From JAVBMC01 sp031552845 (GTDB taxonomy: Bacteria > Verrucomicrobiota > Kiritimatiellia > RFP12 > DVOR01): DNA of 64,000 bases. The DNA lies in assembly GCA_031552845.1 (NCBI GenBank), contig JAVBMC010000041.1, forward strand, positions 19,239 to 83,238. The letters are read 5' to 3'. The position numbers were made by a program, and so were the translations under genes. The stretch's first letter is position 1, and the number at the start of each line of letters is the position of its first letter. Shown here piece by piece: positions 25,973-34,570 of the stretch. A model generated the notes under the pieces. It did not search any database and was not told where the DNA came from. It saw only the letters and a program-made list of their open reading frames with translations.

Positions 25973-26119
25973 TTGCAGGGTCGATTTTAAAGGGCGCATG
26001 TGCTAGGAGCGGCCTATCTTAAATAAAGGTGGCTCCCTAAAACACTTCACTATATTCTTTTAATCAAACATTTATTTTGCGCTTGCTATCCATGATTGGT
26101 TATAGTATCCTTTTGTGAG

Positions 26120-26190
26120 TTATAACTAACTAACCACGCCAAAACTGAAGGATTTCCCTGATGGCGCGTCGTCCGAGAAGTTAGTTATAA
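26120..26190 (+). promoter_or_regulatory. Inverted-repeat operator region upstream of ferredoxin-hcp
   Basis: TTATAACTAAC (26120-26130) and its exact reverse complement GTTAGTTATAA (26180-26190) are 49 bp apart. The second copy contains the -10-like TATAAT (26186-26191), with no good -35, which suggests activator-dependent or looping control. Confidence 0.55.
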
Positions 26191-26211
26191 TGCACTAACA
26201 AGGAGATGTGT

Positions 26212-27021
26212 ATGAAGCGCAAGATTATTGAGATTGATGATTCGAAGTGTAACGGCTGCGGGGCGTGTATTCCGAATTGTCCGGAAGGCGCCTTGCAGAT
26301 GATTGACGGTAAAGCGCGGCTCGTGAGCGATCTTTTTTGTGATGGCCTCGGGGCTTGCATCGGGGAGTGTCCGCAGGGCGCGATTCGTGTGGTTGAACGC
26401 GAGGCGGAGGCTTATGAAGAACGTAAGGTGATGGCGAATATCGTCAAGCAGGGAGCGAATACCATCAAGGCGCACTTGAAGCATCTCAGGGATCATGGAG
26501 AGTCTAAACTTGTAGAGATTGCCACTGCCTATTTGAAGGAACAGGGTATACCCGTGCCGGAATTAGCGTCGCCGGATAAACTGCCTTGCGGATGTCCCGG
26601 GACGTTGGCGCAGGAGTTGTCGGCAGCACCGGGGAAGGAACTCGGGGGCGGGGCGTCGGCCTTGCGGCAATGGCCGGTTCAGCTGAAGCTGCTGAATCCT
26701 GCGGCGGAGTATTTTGACAATGCCGATTTGTTGATCTCGGCGGATTGCGTGGCTCACGCGTATGGGGCGTTTCATCGGGATCTGCTGGCCGGAAAGATTC
26801 TGATTATCTTCTGCCCCAAGCTGGACAGCGATATCAATGGCTATGTCGAGAAGCTGGCAGAGATTTTCCGGCTGCACGAGATTCGCTCGGTGACCGTGGC
26901 AAGGATGGTGGTTCCCTGTTGCGGCGGCACGGCCGCCATTGTGAACGAGGCCCTGAAGCTTGCCGGAAAGAATATTGAAGTGAACGTGAAAATCGTCGGC
27001 ATCAACGGCGAAATTCAATAG
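26212..27021 (+). CDS. 4Fe-4S ferredoxin-type protein encoded with Hcp
   Basis: Product of 269 residues. The N-terminus holds two CxxCxxCxxxCP-type clusters (CNGCGACIPNCPEGA; a second around GACIGECPQGA), typical of a 2[4Fe-4S] ferredoxin. A mid-region CGCPG and a late MVVPCCGGTAAIV may bind a further cluster. It likely passes electrons to the downstream hybrid cluster protein. The ATG at 26212 has AAGGAG eight bases upstream, better than the ATG at 26206. The gene is 39 bases before hcp. Confidence 0.85.
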   Translation: MKRKIIEIDDSKCNGCGACIPNCPEGALQMIDGKARLVSDLFCDGLGACIGECPQGAIRVVEREAEAYEERKVMANIVKQGANTIKAHLKHLRDHGESKLVEIATAYLKEQGIPVPELASPDKLPCGCPGTLAQELSAAPGKELGGGASALRQWPVQLKLLNPAAEYFDNADLLISADCVAHAYGAFHRDLLAGKILIIFCPKLDSDINGYVEKLAEIFRLHEIRSVTVARMVVPCCGGTAAIVNEALKLAGKNIEVNVKIVGINGEIQ

Positions 27022-27060
27022 GCACTCTCATCAACCCTAATCAAATAAAGGAGAAAGACA

Positions 27061-28605
27061 ATGAACGAAAGCATGTTTTGTTTTCAATGTCAGGAGACCG
27101 CGAAGAATACAGGTTGCACTATCAGTGGGGTTTGCGGTAAAAAGCCGGAAGCCGCCAACCGGATGGATGAGTTGGTGCAGCAGCTGAAACTATTGGCTTT
27201 GACCCGCGAGCCGACGCGTGAGCTTGGACTGTTCGCAGTGCAATCGCTCTTCATGACGATCACCAATGCCAACTTCGATGAAGCGCGCATCGCCGCGCAG
27301 CTTGCGCGGGCAAAGGAGCTGACCGGACCGACTGCCGCCCAAGCGCCGCTGGGCGTGTGCTCTTGCGAGAATGAGGACATCCGTTCTTTGCGCGAGCTGT
27401 TGACGTATGGACTCAAGGGCATAGCCGCCTATGCCGACCACGCCGCAATGCTCGGCAAAGAGGATGAGACGATCTATGAATTCGTCTTCAAGGCGCTTGC
27501 CGCCACGGCAAAGGAACTGTCCGGCGATGAGTTGACGGCGCTTGTTTTGGAGTGCGGTAATGTGGCTGTCAAAACAATGGCGCTATTGGATGCCGCCAAC
27601 TCGGGAACTTACGGCAAACCGCAGCTCACGCAGGTTAACATTGGCGTTGGGAACCGTCCGGGTGTTTTGGTCTCCGGCCATGATCTGCGTGACATGAAGG
27701 AGCTGCTTGAACAAACCAACGATGCGGGGATTGATATTTATACCCACAGCGAGATGCTGCCGGCGCACTATTATCCAGAGCTGAAGAAGTATCCGCACCT
27801 CTACGGCAACTATGGCAACGCGTGGCACAAGCAGAATGTCGAGTTCGAGTCATTCAACGGCCCGATCTTGATGACGACCAACTGCATCACGCCGGTACAG
27901 AAGAGTTACGAAAACCGCATCTTCACCACCGGCATGGCCGGCTATCCCGGACTGCCGCACATTGCCGACCGCAAGGACGGTCAGCCGAAAGACTTCTCTG
28001 CAATCATCGCGCTGGCGAAAACGTGTCCGCCGCCAACAGCGCTTGAAGAGGGCACAATTGTCGGCGGCTTCGCTCATGATCAGGTACTCGCGCTCGCGGA
28101 TAAGGTGGTCGAGGCAGTCAAATCCGGCGCAATCAAACGCTTTGTCGTGATGGCCGGCTGCGACGGCCGCCATAAGACGCGCGAGTACTTCACCGACGTC
28201 GCTTCGAAACTCCCGAAAGGGACGATCATCCTGACTGCCGGCTGTGCAAAATACCGTTATAACAAACTGCCGCTCGGCGATATCGGCGGGATTCCGCGCG
28301 TGCTGGATGCCGGACAGTGTAACGACAGCTACAGCCTGGCCGTCATCGCCCTCAAGCTCAAAGAGGTGTTCGGGCTTGATGATGTGAACAAGCTGCCACT
28401 CTCGTTCGACATCGCCTGGTATGAACAAAAGGCAGTAGCGGTACTGCTGGCAGTGCTGGCGCTCGGCTTCAAGAACATCCGCCTCGGCCCAACGCTCCCG
28501 GCGTTCCTCTCGCCCGGTGTGGCGAAAGTGCTGGTCGAAACCTTCGACATCAAACCTACCGGCGAAGCCCAAGCGGATGTCGATGCAATGATGCAAGGTC
28601 AATAA
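27061..28605 (+). CDS. hcp: Hybrid cluster protein (hydroxylamine / NO reductase)
   Basis: Product of 514 residues. The N-terminal MFCFQCQETAKNTGCTISGVCGK supplies the proximal Fe-S cluster Cys pattern. Hybrid-cluster ligands lie in VLECGN, TNCITPV, GCDGRH, TAGCAKYRYN, and AGQCNDSYS. The family reduces hydroxylamine or NO and protects anaerobes from nitrosative stress. It is co-transcribed with the ferredoxin gene and has a strong ribosome-binding site (AAAGGAG). The shorter N-terminal domain relative to longer Hcp variants fits anaerobic-type members. Confidence 0.96.
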   Translation: MNESMFCFQCQETAKNTGCTISGVCGKKPEAANRMDELVQQLKLLALTREPTRELGLFAVQSLFMTITNANFDEARIAAQLARAKELTGPTAAQAPLGVCSCENEDIRSLRELLTYGLKGIAAYADHAAMLGKEDETIYEFVFKALAATAKELSGDELTALVLECGNVAVKTMALLDAANSGTYGKPQLTQVNIGVGNRPGVLVSGHDLRDMKELLEQTNDAGIDIYTHSEMLPAHYYPELKKYPHLYGNYGNAWHKQNVEFESFNGPILMTTNCITPVQKSYENRIFTTGMAGYPGLPHIADRKDGQPKDFSAIIALAKTCPPPTALEEGTIVGGFAHDQVLALADKVVEAVKSGAIKRFVVMAGCDGRHKTREYFTDVASKLPKGTIILTAGCAKYRYNKLPLGDIGGIPRVLDAGQCNDSYSLAVIALKLKEVFGLDDVNKLPLSFDIAWYEQKAVAVLLAVLALGFKNIRLGPTLPAFLSPGVAKVLVETFDIKPTGEAQADVDAMMQGQ

Positions 28606-28713
28606 CGGCTGACACGACGGGTCGGAGGCTCTTCCGGTTCGGCGTTCCACCAAAAGACAAGTGACTGAAGAAGCTTTATTTTTCTTTTGTTGGGCAACTC
28701 TTTTAGATATAAT

Positions 28714-28798
28714 GGGGTGACGTTGCGCGGGCAGTCCGGGCTGGACTAGCGCAAGCGCACAGATGGGGGAGGGGGCAGCAAAGCTGCCTCCTCCTTTT
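28714..28798 (+). ncRNA. Candidate small structured RNA after hcp
   Basis: TATAAT at 28708-28713 is followed by a nested hairpin, TTGCGC/GCGCAA (28723-28728 with 28749-28754) enclosing AGTCC/GGACT around GGGCT. A strong terminator-like hairpin (GGAGGGGGCAGC with GCTGCCTCCTCC, about 28767-28794) then leads to TTTT. It could be a stand-alone sRNA or an attenuated leader of the small membrane gene at 28.86 kb. The -35 is poor. Confidence 0.4.
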
Positions 28799-28863
28799 GT
28801 GCAGGTGGCGGGCGTATGGGTTGCGGGTTTCTGTGTGGTGGCTTTTGGGATTGGGACTTTATT

Positions 28864-29136
28864 ATGCTGAGTGATTCTTTTTTGCGGATTTTACTGCTGA
28901 CGGCGGTGTTGACGGTGATTGGGGGACTGGTGGATTTGTTCTTGATTCCGGCGAGTCCGTCGAAGCGGCGGGTGTCGCAGAAGGATAAAGTGCTGAAGTT
29001 TTTGGGTAATCTGATTGGGATTATGATTTTGACTTTTTCACTGTCTTTTTTGCTGGAAGTTAAGGGATATATCGTCAAATGCGGGAGCTTTTTACCGTTT
29101 GAACTGTTCCAGGATGAGTCGTCGGAGATTTATTGA
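28864..29136 (+). CDS. Small membrane protein, unknown function
   Basis: Product of 90 residues with two hydrophobic helices (ILLLTAVLTVIGGLVDLFLI and FLGNLIGIMILTFSLSFLL) joined by a basic loop (SPSKRRVSQKDK), and an acidic C-terminus. No family is recognised. An in-frame start at 28816 would add 16 residues; the ATG at 28864 places the first helix near the N-terminus. It is the only gene between hcp and the RNA unit at 29.2 kb. Confidence 0.5.
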   Translation: MLSDSFLRILLLTAVLTVIGGLVDLFLIPASPSKRRVSQKDKVLKFLGNLIGIMILTFSLSFLLEVKGYIVKCGSFLPFELFQDESSEIY

Positions 29137-29203
29137 ACGTCTGCCGCGCGTGCAGGTTTATATTTGACGCGTAAATCCTCGTTTTTTGGGGATTGCTTGT
29201 GCT

Positions 29204-29231
29204 TGACAATGCGTTCTAAAAGGTGCATAAT
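29204..29231 (+). promoter_or_regulatory. Strong promoter for the 29.2 kb RNA unit
   Basis: Consensus TTGACA (29204-29209), a 16-base spacer and CATAAT (29226-29231). Expected transcription start is near 29238. Confidence 0.7.
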
Positions 29232-29237
29232 GGGGGT

Positions 29238-29458
29238 GTTCCCCGTGGGGGAATGACATAGCCGGGGTATAGCTCCGGCGTGAATGCGTAATTCGCATAA
29301 CAACGTTCCACTCGATAAATTAGCACTTTGAAAGTAACGGAAAGCTGTTTGTGAGGCGTGCCTTGTTTTATTTCAGGCACGTCTCTCTGACATGTAATTC
29401 CGTAAGGGCCGTGCTAAGCCTTCGAGTGGGTACATCAACGAGAGATGTGCCTTTTTTT
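29238..29458 (+). ncRNA. Candidate ~220-nt structured non-coding RNA with own promoter and terminator
   Basis: Three local hairpins open the unit (TTCCCC/GGGGAA; GCCGGGG...GCTCCGGC; ATGCG/CGCAT at 29284-29298). A rod with nested long-range stems follows: 29308-29315 with 29422-29429, 29320-29326 with 29411-29417, 29337-29342 with 29398-29403, capped by an 11-bp hairpin (29353-29363 with 29375-29385). An intrinsic terminator ends it. The rod is reminiscent of 6S RNA, but the 5' hairpins are not, and no known family was matched. It could also be a leader of the radical SAM pair, 250 bases downstream. Confidence 0.55.
29429..29458 (+). terminator. Intrinsic terminator of the structured RNA
   Basis: GGTACATC (29429-29436) pairs with GATGTGCC (29444-29451), followed by seven T. 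The right arm can instead pair with 29375-29387 or with GGCACATCT (29471-29479), so competing structures exist. Confidence 0.65.
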
Positions 29459-29706
29459 ATTGCCTAAAAGGGCACATCTGCACGAGTTTGAATTGAGTAG
29501 GCTAGCGGAGGGGGTACACGATATGACTGCAAAAATGGGGTTGCAGGGTGTTGAGGGGGGCTCTGGGATGCCCGTCTTTAGGGGCGACGATGGATGGGGT
29601 GTAAATTCTTCTCGCCAGGAAACGCATTTGCTTTTATTGCGTGCCTTTTTCGGGTATAATCGTCGGGTCAGCAAGTGCTCCACCAGGTTCTTGCGGAGAA
29701 GCCGAA

Positions 29707-30972
29707 ATGTTAAATAATGATTGTGACCGGACGCAGGTATGGTGTCCGACTTGTAAGTGTGCGCATAACGCTGCCTATCAATCCGAGGGCAACGTATGTT
29801 ATTTGTTGAGCGAATGCCCGAAAGAGGGCGCGCGCCGCGTGCAGGTGTCGTCCGATTCTAATTTATTCCGGGCTTTGCGGGAAAAACGCCGACCGGTGCC
29901 GCTGAATACGAAACCGCGGACAATGTGGCATTATTTGCATTTGCTGGATTCCTGTTCCTTGAATTGTCCGGTATGCTTTGCGAAGGCGGAAGTCGGTAAA
30001 GGCCGCTTGATGACGCTGGCCGATTTGCGGACACGGGCAGAGACGATTGTAGCCCAAAAGGGCGGCAAGGTGCTGTTGACGGGCGGTGAGCCAACGGAAC
30101 ATCCCGATTTCTTGGAAATCGTGCGTATTTTAAGCCGGGAGTATGAGCTGGAAGTATCGGTCATTACTAACGGCGTGAGGCTGGGCGAAGTCAAAGGATT
30201 TGCGCATGCGTGCAAACAGGCGGGATTGGCCTCGGTAAACTTGTCGTTCGATACGTTCGACCCGGAGGTCTCGAGGTTGATGCGCGGCCGCAAGGATTTG
30301 ATTGCGATTAAACGCAATGCGCTGGATAATTTGCTGGCAGCCGGATTGATCTGCATCCTGAATGTCATGATTTGCTCCGCCAATGAGAAGGAGACCGGCG
30401 CATTGATTAAGTATGCGTTGGAGCATGCGCCGGGCGTGCAGATGCTGCTGTTCCAGCCGTTGCAGGAGGCCGGGCGGTATGTGCCGGGCTTGCAGGGGAT
30501 CGACCGCGAAGGTGTCGTACATGCGATTGTGGACTCCGGCGCGATTCCGGGATTGACGGTTGATGATTTTATGCCGCAGATTACGAGCCCGATGCTGGGC
30601 TTTTGCATCCATCCGGATTGCGGTGCGTTGCTGCCATTGGCTGTTCAGAAGGATGGCAGCGTGAAGATCTTGGCGCGTGATGAGGGTTTTCAGAAGTTTT
30701 TGGACGATTTAAACCGCTTCAAGCCGTGCAGCCGGTTGCAGGTTTTCGCGAAGATTGCGTGGAGCTTGCTGCGGAATATGGGCTTGAGGGGCATTCGCCT
30801 CGTGACGAATAAAAAACAGGGGCGCAAGAAGGAAGCGCTCATGACGATTCTGGTGGATAACCTGATGCCGCCGGACCGTCAGGATATGCAACGGCTGCAT
30901 CAATGCTCTGCCTGTCTTTGTTTGAAGGACGGTGGCAGCCAGCCGCTCTGCGCCTGTTTAACGACAGACTAG
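29707..30972 (+). CDS. Radical SAM protein, Tes/MJ0619-like, copy 1
   Basis: Product of 421 residues. An N-terminal zinc-ribbon-like CPTCKCAHNA and a later CPKEG precede the radical SAM cluster motif CSLNCPVC (CxxxCxxC) and the SAM-binding LTGGEPTEHPDF. The C-terminus is Cys-rich (CSACLCLKDGGSQPLCAC), suggesting auxiliary metal or Fe-S binding. The layout resembles the tetraether-lipid-synthase/MJ0619 family, which includes enzymes joining or modifying lipid chains; that role is inference. The ATG at 29707 has GGAGAAG upstream. A paralogue follows after 63 bases. Confidence 0.8.
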   Translation: MLNNDCDRTQVWCPTCKCAHNAAYQSEGNVCYLLSECPKEGARRVQVSSDSNLFRALREKRRPVPLNTKPRTMWHYLHLLDSCSLNCPVCFAKAEVGKGRLMTLADLRTRAETIVAQKGGKVLLTGGEPTEHPDFLEIVRILSREYELEVSVITNGVRLGEVKGFAHACKQAGLASVNLSFDTFDPEVSRLMRGRKDLIAIKRNALDNLLAAGLICILNVMICSANEKETGALIKYALEHAPGVQMLLFQPLQEAGRYVPGLQGIDREGVVHAIVDSGAIPGLTVDDFMPQITSPMLGFCIHPDCGALLPLAVQKDGSVKILARDEGFQKFLDDLNRFKPCSRLQVFAKIAWSLLRNMGLRGIRLVTNKKQGRKKEALMTILVDNLMPPDRQDMQRLHQCSACLCLKDGGSQPLCACLTTD

Positions 30973-31035
30973 GGCAAATAAACGGCGGATATCCGAAGCG
31001 GTGTCCGCCTGCTTGACCGCAAGATGGGAGGTTTT

Positions 31036-32319
31036 ATGCATAATACTGACTTTAATACGACAACTGCGTGGTGTCCGGTTTGCAAATGCGAACACGATGC
31101 CGTCTATGAGACCGAGGGCAATACTTGCGTATTTACCGTCAAATGCCCCATGGGAGAACGCCGCACGAGGGCGTCGTCGGACATTGCGCTGTTCCATGCG
31201 ATGCGTGAAAAACATCGCGTGCCCCCGCCGAAGTCCAAAGCTATGTCGACGGTGTTTCAGTTGCACTTGCTGGACTCTTGCACGCTGCACTGTCCAATAT
31301 GCTTTTCCCGCGCCGCGCCGGGCAAAGGCAGGCAGGTATCCATTGAAGACATCCGCACTTGGGCTAAAGATATCAGCCAGCGCAACGGCCATTTTGTGGC
31401 ACTGACGGGCGGCGAGCCAACAGAACATCCGGACTTTTTAGAGATCGTGCGCATTTTGAATAAGGAGTTTGGATTCGATGTTTCGGTCATTTCGAACGGC
31501 CTGCGCTTCGCGGAGATGCCCACCTTTGCCCAAGCCTGCAAGAAGTCCGGCCTCAAAACAATCCAACTCGCATTTGACACATTCAACGCCGAGACCTCCC
31601 GTTTGCTACGCGGACGGGATCTCGTGGCGCTCAAGCGCCAAGCCATCCGCAACCTGGAGCGCGCAGGACTGCAGATTGTGCTGGTGGTAACAACGTGTGA
31701 GGCCAACATCCGCGAAGCCGGCGAAATCATCAAATTCGCCATGGCGCAAGCACCCGCAATCAACGAAGTACGCTTTCAGCCGCTGCTGGAAGCCGGACGC
31801 TTCATACCCGGACTCAAAGGATCTGATCGCGAAAGCGTCCTGCACGCAATCGTAGACTCCGGTGCCGTGCCGGGAGTGGAGCTAAAAGATTTTATCCCGC
31901 TGCCAACCGTACCGATGCTGGGGCTTTGTCCGCATCCGGATTGCGGCTCGATCGTACCGCTCGTCGTCGGCAAAGATGGCTCAACCGTCATCCTCAGCCG
32001 CGAGCCGGGATTCGAAAGAATACTGGACGATCTCCACAGCTACCCGGCGGGCAACGCGCTCTGGAGCATGCTGCGCGCGCACTGGTCAATCTTCCGCCAC
32101 ATGGGCATGCGCGGCCTGCAAAGAGTTATCCGCTGGCTGCCGGGCAGCAAGTCGGAAAGCCTTTTCATCCTGGGTTCCGATAATATGATGTGCCCCAACC
32201 GGCAAGACGTCAACCGCCTCAACCGCTGCATGATGCACATCTACCAAAAAGGCGCGCCCGTCCGGCCGCTCTGCGCATGCTATGTCGATCATGCCCCGGC
32301 AGTCGCCTGCAACCAATAA
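31036..32319 (+). CDS. Radical SAM protein, Tes/MJ0619-like, copy 2
   Basis: This 427-residue tandem paralogue has the same order of elements: CPVCKCEHDA, CPMGERRTRASSD, the cluster motif CTLHCPIC, LTGGEPTEHPDFLEIVRIL, FCPHPDCG-like LGLCPHPDCGS, and a shortened Cys-containing tail (PVRPLCACYVDH). The copies are clearly homologous throughout but diverged, so they may act as a pair on related substrates. GGGAGG precedes the ATG at 31036. Plus-strand composition turns C-rich inside this gene, unlike copy 1. The PHP lipoprotein gene starts eight bases after the stop. Confidence 0.8.
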   Translation: MHNTDFNTTTAWCPVCKCEHDAVYETEGNTCVFTVKCPMGERRTRASSDIALFHAMREKHRVPPPKSKAMSTVFQLHLLDSCTLHCPICFSRAAPGKGRQVSIEDIRTWAKDISQRNGHFVALTGGEPTEHPDFLEIVRILNKEFGFDVSVISNGLRFAEMPTFAQACKKSGLKTIQLAFDTFNAETSRLLRGRDLVALKRQAIRNLERAGLQIVLVVTTCEANIREAGEIIKFAMAQAPAINEVRFQPLLEAGRFIPGLKGSDRESVLHAIVDSGAVPGVELKDFIPLPTVPMLGLCPHPDCGSIVPLVVGKDGSTVILSREPGFERILDDLHSYPAGNALWSMLRAHWSIFRHMGMRGLQRVIRWLPGSKSESLFILGSDNMMCPNRQDVNRLNRCMMHIYQKGAPVRPLCACYVDHAPAVACNQ

Positions 32320-32326
32320 ACAAACG

Positions 32327-33481
32327 ATGCGCGCAGCACTGTTGATGCTCGTGCTCCTGACCGCTGCATGCGGCAGGGCAGAGTGGTACAAAGGTGCCAT
32401 CCACGCACACTCAACATGGAGCGATGGCGGTGCCGCACCGGAAGACGCCGCCGCGTGGTACAAAACAAACGGCTACCACTTCCTCTCGCTCACCGACCAC
32501 AACGTCATCCAGCTCAATACCAACTTCTGGAAACGTGGTCGTCACCTCAAGACGCTCAACGAACTCAAAGCACAGTTCGAAGAACCCGGCCGTTTTCTCC
32601 TCATTCCCGGCTACGAAGCCACGCGCAAATATCTCCACCTCAACGTCATCAACACCACCGACGTTCTGCCCTACAGCACCAACGCGTCATTCGCCGATGC
32701 CATGCGCGGACTCGCGCAGTCCGCCGCACAATACGCAACACAATCAAACCGTGATGTGTTAGTCGTATTGAACCACCCCGACTTCTACTACTACCACGTC
32801 CCGCCGGAGCTTCTGTTCGATGTACCCGAGGTCACCTTCTTTGAAATCTGCAACGCCCACGGCGGCCCCGCCTCCAACGCCGTGCATCCCCTCTGGCATA
32901 CGCCGGACAAATACTGGGACATCATCAACGCCTTCCGACTCGAAGCCGGACATCCGTTGGTTTACGGCACAGGCGGCGACGACACTCACGTCTACACAAA
33001 TTCCCCTTGGGCCTCTAACCCCGGCCGCGCATGGGTCACTGTTCAGGCAGACGCCCTCGAAGCCGCTACACTCATCCGCGCGATGAAGGCCGGACGCTTT
33101 TATGTTTCAACCGGCGTCGAGCTGGAGGACATCACCTTCGACGGTCAAACGTTCACCGTTCGCGTGAAGCCGCGCAAAGGCGTCAAGCACACCATCGACT
33201 TCATCACCACTTCGCGCGGTTTCGACCGCACCACAACACCCTTCAGCGACCCCAAGCGTTACCGCCTCCCCGAGCAGCACGGCAAACTCTACTCAAAAGA
33301 TATCGGCCGCGTGGCGTTACGCGTTAAAGGCGACTGCGCAAGCTACACGCTCAAGCCCGGCGAACTTTATATCCGCGCCAAAATTACATCTACGCACCCG
33401 TCGCCGAATCCCGGCAACAATCAGCCCATCTACGACACCGCGTGGACACAGCCCTTCTGTCCGCACACAGGCAAAAAATAA
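32327..33481 (+). CDS. PHP-domain lipoprotein (probable phosphoesterase)
   Basis: Product of 384 residues. The N-terminus LLMLVLLTAACGR has a lipobox, so the protein is probably anchored at the periplasmic face. Metal-site motifs of the PHP fold are GAIHAHSTWSDGG, LSLTDHNVI, VVLNHPDF and TGGDDTH. These proteins hydrolyse phosphoesters with a multinuclear metal site; substrate is unknown. The start is placed at 32327 so that the signal is N-terminal; an earlier in-frame ATG at 32282 overlaps the radical SAM gene. It probably shares the radical SAM transcript. Confidence 0.75.
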   Translation: MRAALLMLVLLTAACGRAEWYKGAIHAHSTWSDGGAAPEDAAAWYKTNGYHFLSLTDHNVIQLNTNFWKRGRHLKTLNELKAQFEEPGRFLLIPGYEATRKYLHLNVINTTDVLPYSTNASFADAMRGLAQSAAQYATQSNRDVLVVLNHPDFYYYHVPPELLFDVPEVTFFEICNAHGGPASNAVHPLWHTPDKYWDIINAFRLEAGHPLVYGTGGDDTHVYTNSPWASNPGRAWVTVQADALEAATLIRAMKAGRFYVSTGVELEDITFDGQTFTVRVKPRKGVKHTIDFITTSRGFDRTTTPFSDPKRYRLPEQHGKLYSKDIGRVALRVKGDCASYTLKPGELYIRAKITSTHPSPNPGNNQPIYDTAWTQPFCPHTGKK

Positions 33482-33536
33482 GGGGCGCAGCAGAAGATCC
33501 GCCACACCCCATTATCATCATGAGAAAAGAGAAGTC

Positions 33537-33779
33537 TTACTTCATGCCTTTTTCTTTGAGATAGTCGAGAACCTTACCCACGGATGTGAGTTTTTCTGCA
33601 TCCTCGTCCGGAATCTCAGCACCGAATTCTTCTTCAAACGCCATGATCAGCTCAACCGTGTCCAGAGAGTCAGCGCCCAGGTCATCGATGAACGATGCTT
33701 CCGGCGTAACCTGCTCTGCGTTCACGCCCAGCTGCTCAACGATGATGTCTTTGACTTTCTGCTCAAGTGTGTCTGCCAT
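33537..33779 (-). CDS. acpP: Acyl carrier protein
   Basis: Product of 80 residues, the standard ACP size. DDLGADSLDTVELIMAFEEEF contains the DSL motif whose Ser carries 4'-phosphopantetheine. It shuttles acyl chains in fatty-acid and phospholipid synthesis in the cytosol. AAGGAGC precedes the ATG. It is last in the plsX-fabD-fabG-acpP cluster, the usual order. Confidence 0.98.
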   Translation of the reverse strand: MADTLEQKVKDIIVEQLGVNAEQVTPEASFIDDLGADSLDTVELIMAFEEEFGAEIPDEDAEKLTSVGKVLDYLKEKGMK

Positions 33780-33810
33780 TTTTAGCTCCTTTTTGTTTGT
33801 GTACTTTTCC

Positions 33811-34551
33811 TCACATGACCATGCCGCCGTTAACGCTCAAGGTCTGCCCCGTGATATACCCGGCATCGTTTGACGCCAGAAACAGCACGCTCTTGGCGAT
33901 ATCCTCACCGGCACCGAAACGGCCCAGCGGAATGTTCGCCAGCATTTGAGACTTGATCGCTTCCGGAAGCACATCCGTCATCTGAGAAATGATGAACCCG
34001 GGTGCAACCGCATTCACGCGGACGCCCCGGCTTGCCAACTCTTTCGCCAGACTCTTCGTCATGGCTATCAACCCGGCTTTTGAGGCCGAGTAGTTGCTCT
34101 GACCCGCATTCCCCGTCAAACCAACGACGGAGGTAATGTTGATCAAGCTCCCTGAACGCTGCTTCATCATAACCTTCGCGGCCGCCCTTGAAAACAAGAA
34201 CGCACCCTTCAGGTTAATCCGTAAAACCTCGTCCCAATCCTCATCCGCCATGCGGATGATCAGCTTATCGCGCGTGACGCCGGCGTTATTCACCACCACG
34301 TCAACCCGCCCAAATTCTTCCATGACCTTCGCGATGCACGCATCGACCGAAGCCGCATCACCCACATCCGTCGGAACCACCGTCGCCTTGCGCCCCAAAG
34401 CGCGCACCTGCTCGGCAGTCTCCTCCAACGGCGCCGGGGAACGCCCGCACAGCACCACGTCCGCGCCCTCTTGGGCAAACCCGACGGCAATCGCCTGCCC
34501 GATCCCGCGGCCTGCACCCGTCACAATCACAATCTTATTTTCGAAACGCAT
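33811..34551 (-). CDS. fabG: 3-oxoacyl-ACP reductase FabG
   Basis: Product of 246 residues. A short-chain dehydrogenase with NADP-binding TGAGRGIGQAIA, NNAGVTRD, catalytic Ser in NITSVVG and YSASK. It reduces 3-oxoacyl-ACP. The ATG at 34551 gives the canonical N-terminus (MRFENKIVIVTG); the longer frame to 34596 overlaps fabD. It lies between fabD and acpP. Confidence 0.97.
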   Translation of the reverse strand: MRFENKIVIVTGAGRGIGQAIAVGFAQEGADVVLCGRSPAPLEETAEQVRALGRKATVVPTDVGDAASVDACIAKVMEEFGRVDVVVNNAGVTRDKLIIRMADEDWDEVLRINLKGAFLFSRAAAKVMMKQRSGSLINITSVVGLTGNAGQSNYSASKAGLIAMTKSLAKELASRGVRVNAVAPGFIISQMTDVLPEAIKSQMLANIPLGRFGAGEDIAKSVLFLASNDAGYITGQTLSVNGGMVM

Positions 34552-34570
34552 CGTGTGCAAAACCTTTCGC

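Noticed and set aside
28720..28760. GCAGTCCGGGC phrase considered as part of RNase P RNA
   Set aside because: Only a short resemblance; the element is under 100 bases and ends in a terminator.
29445..29717. 90-residue plus-strand frame between the structured RNA and the radical SAM gene
   Set aside because: It starts inside the terminator of the RNA and runs into the next gene; no family or start signal.
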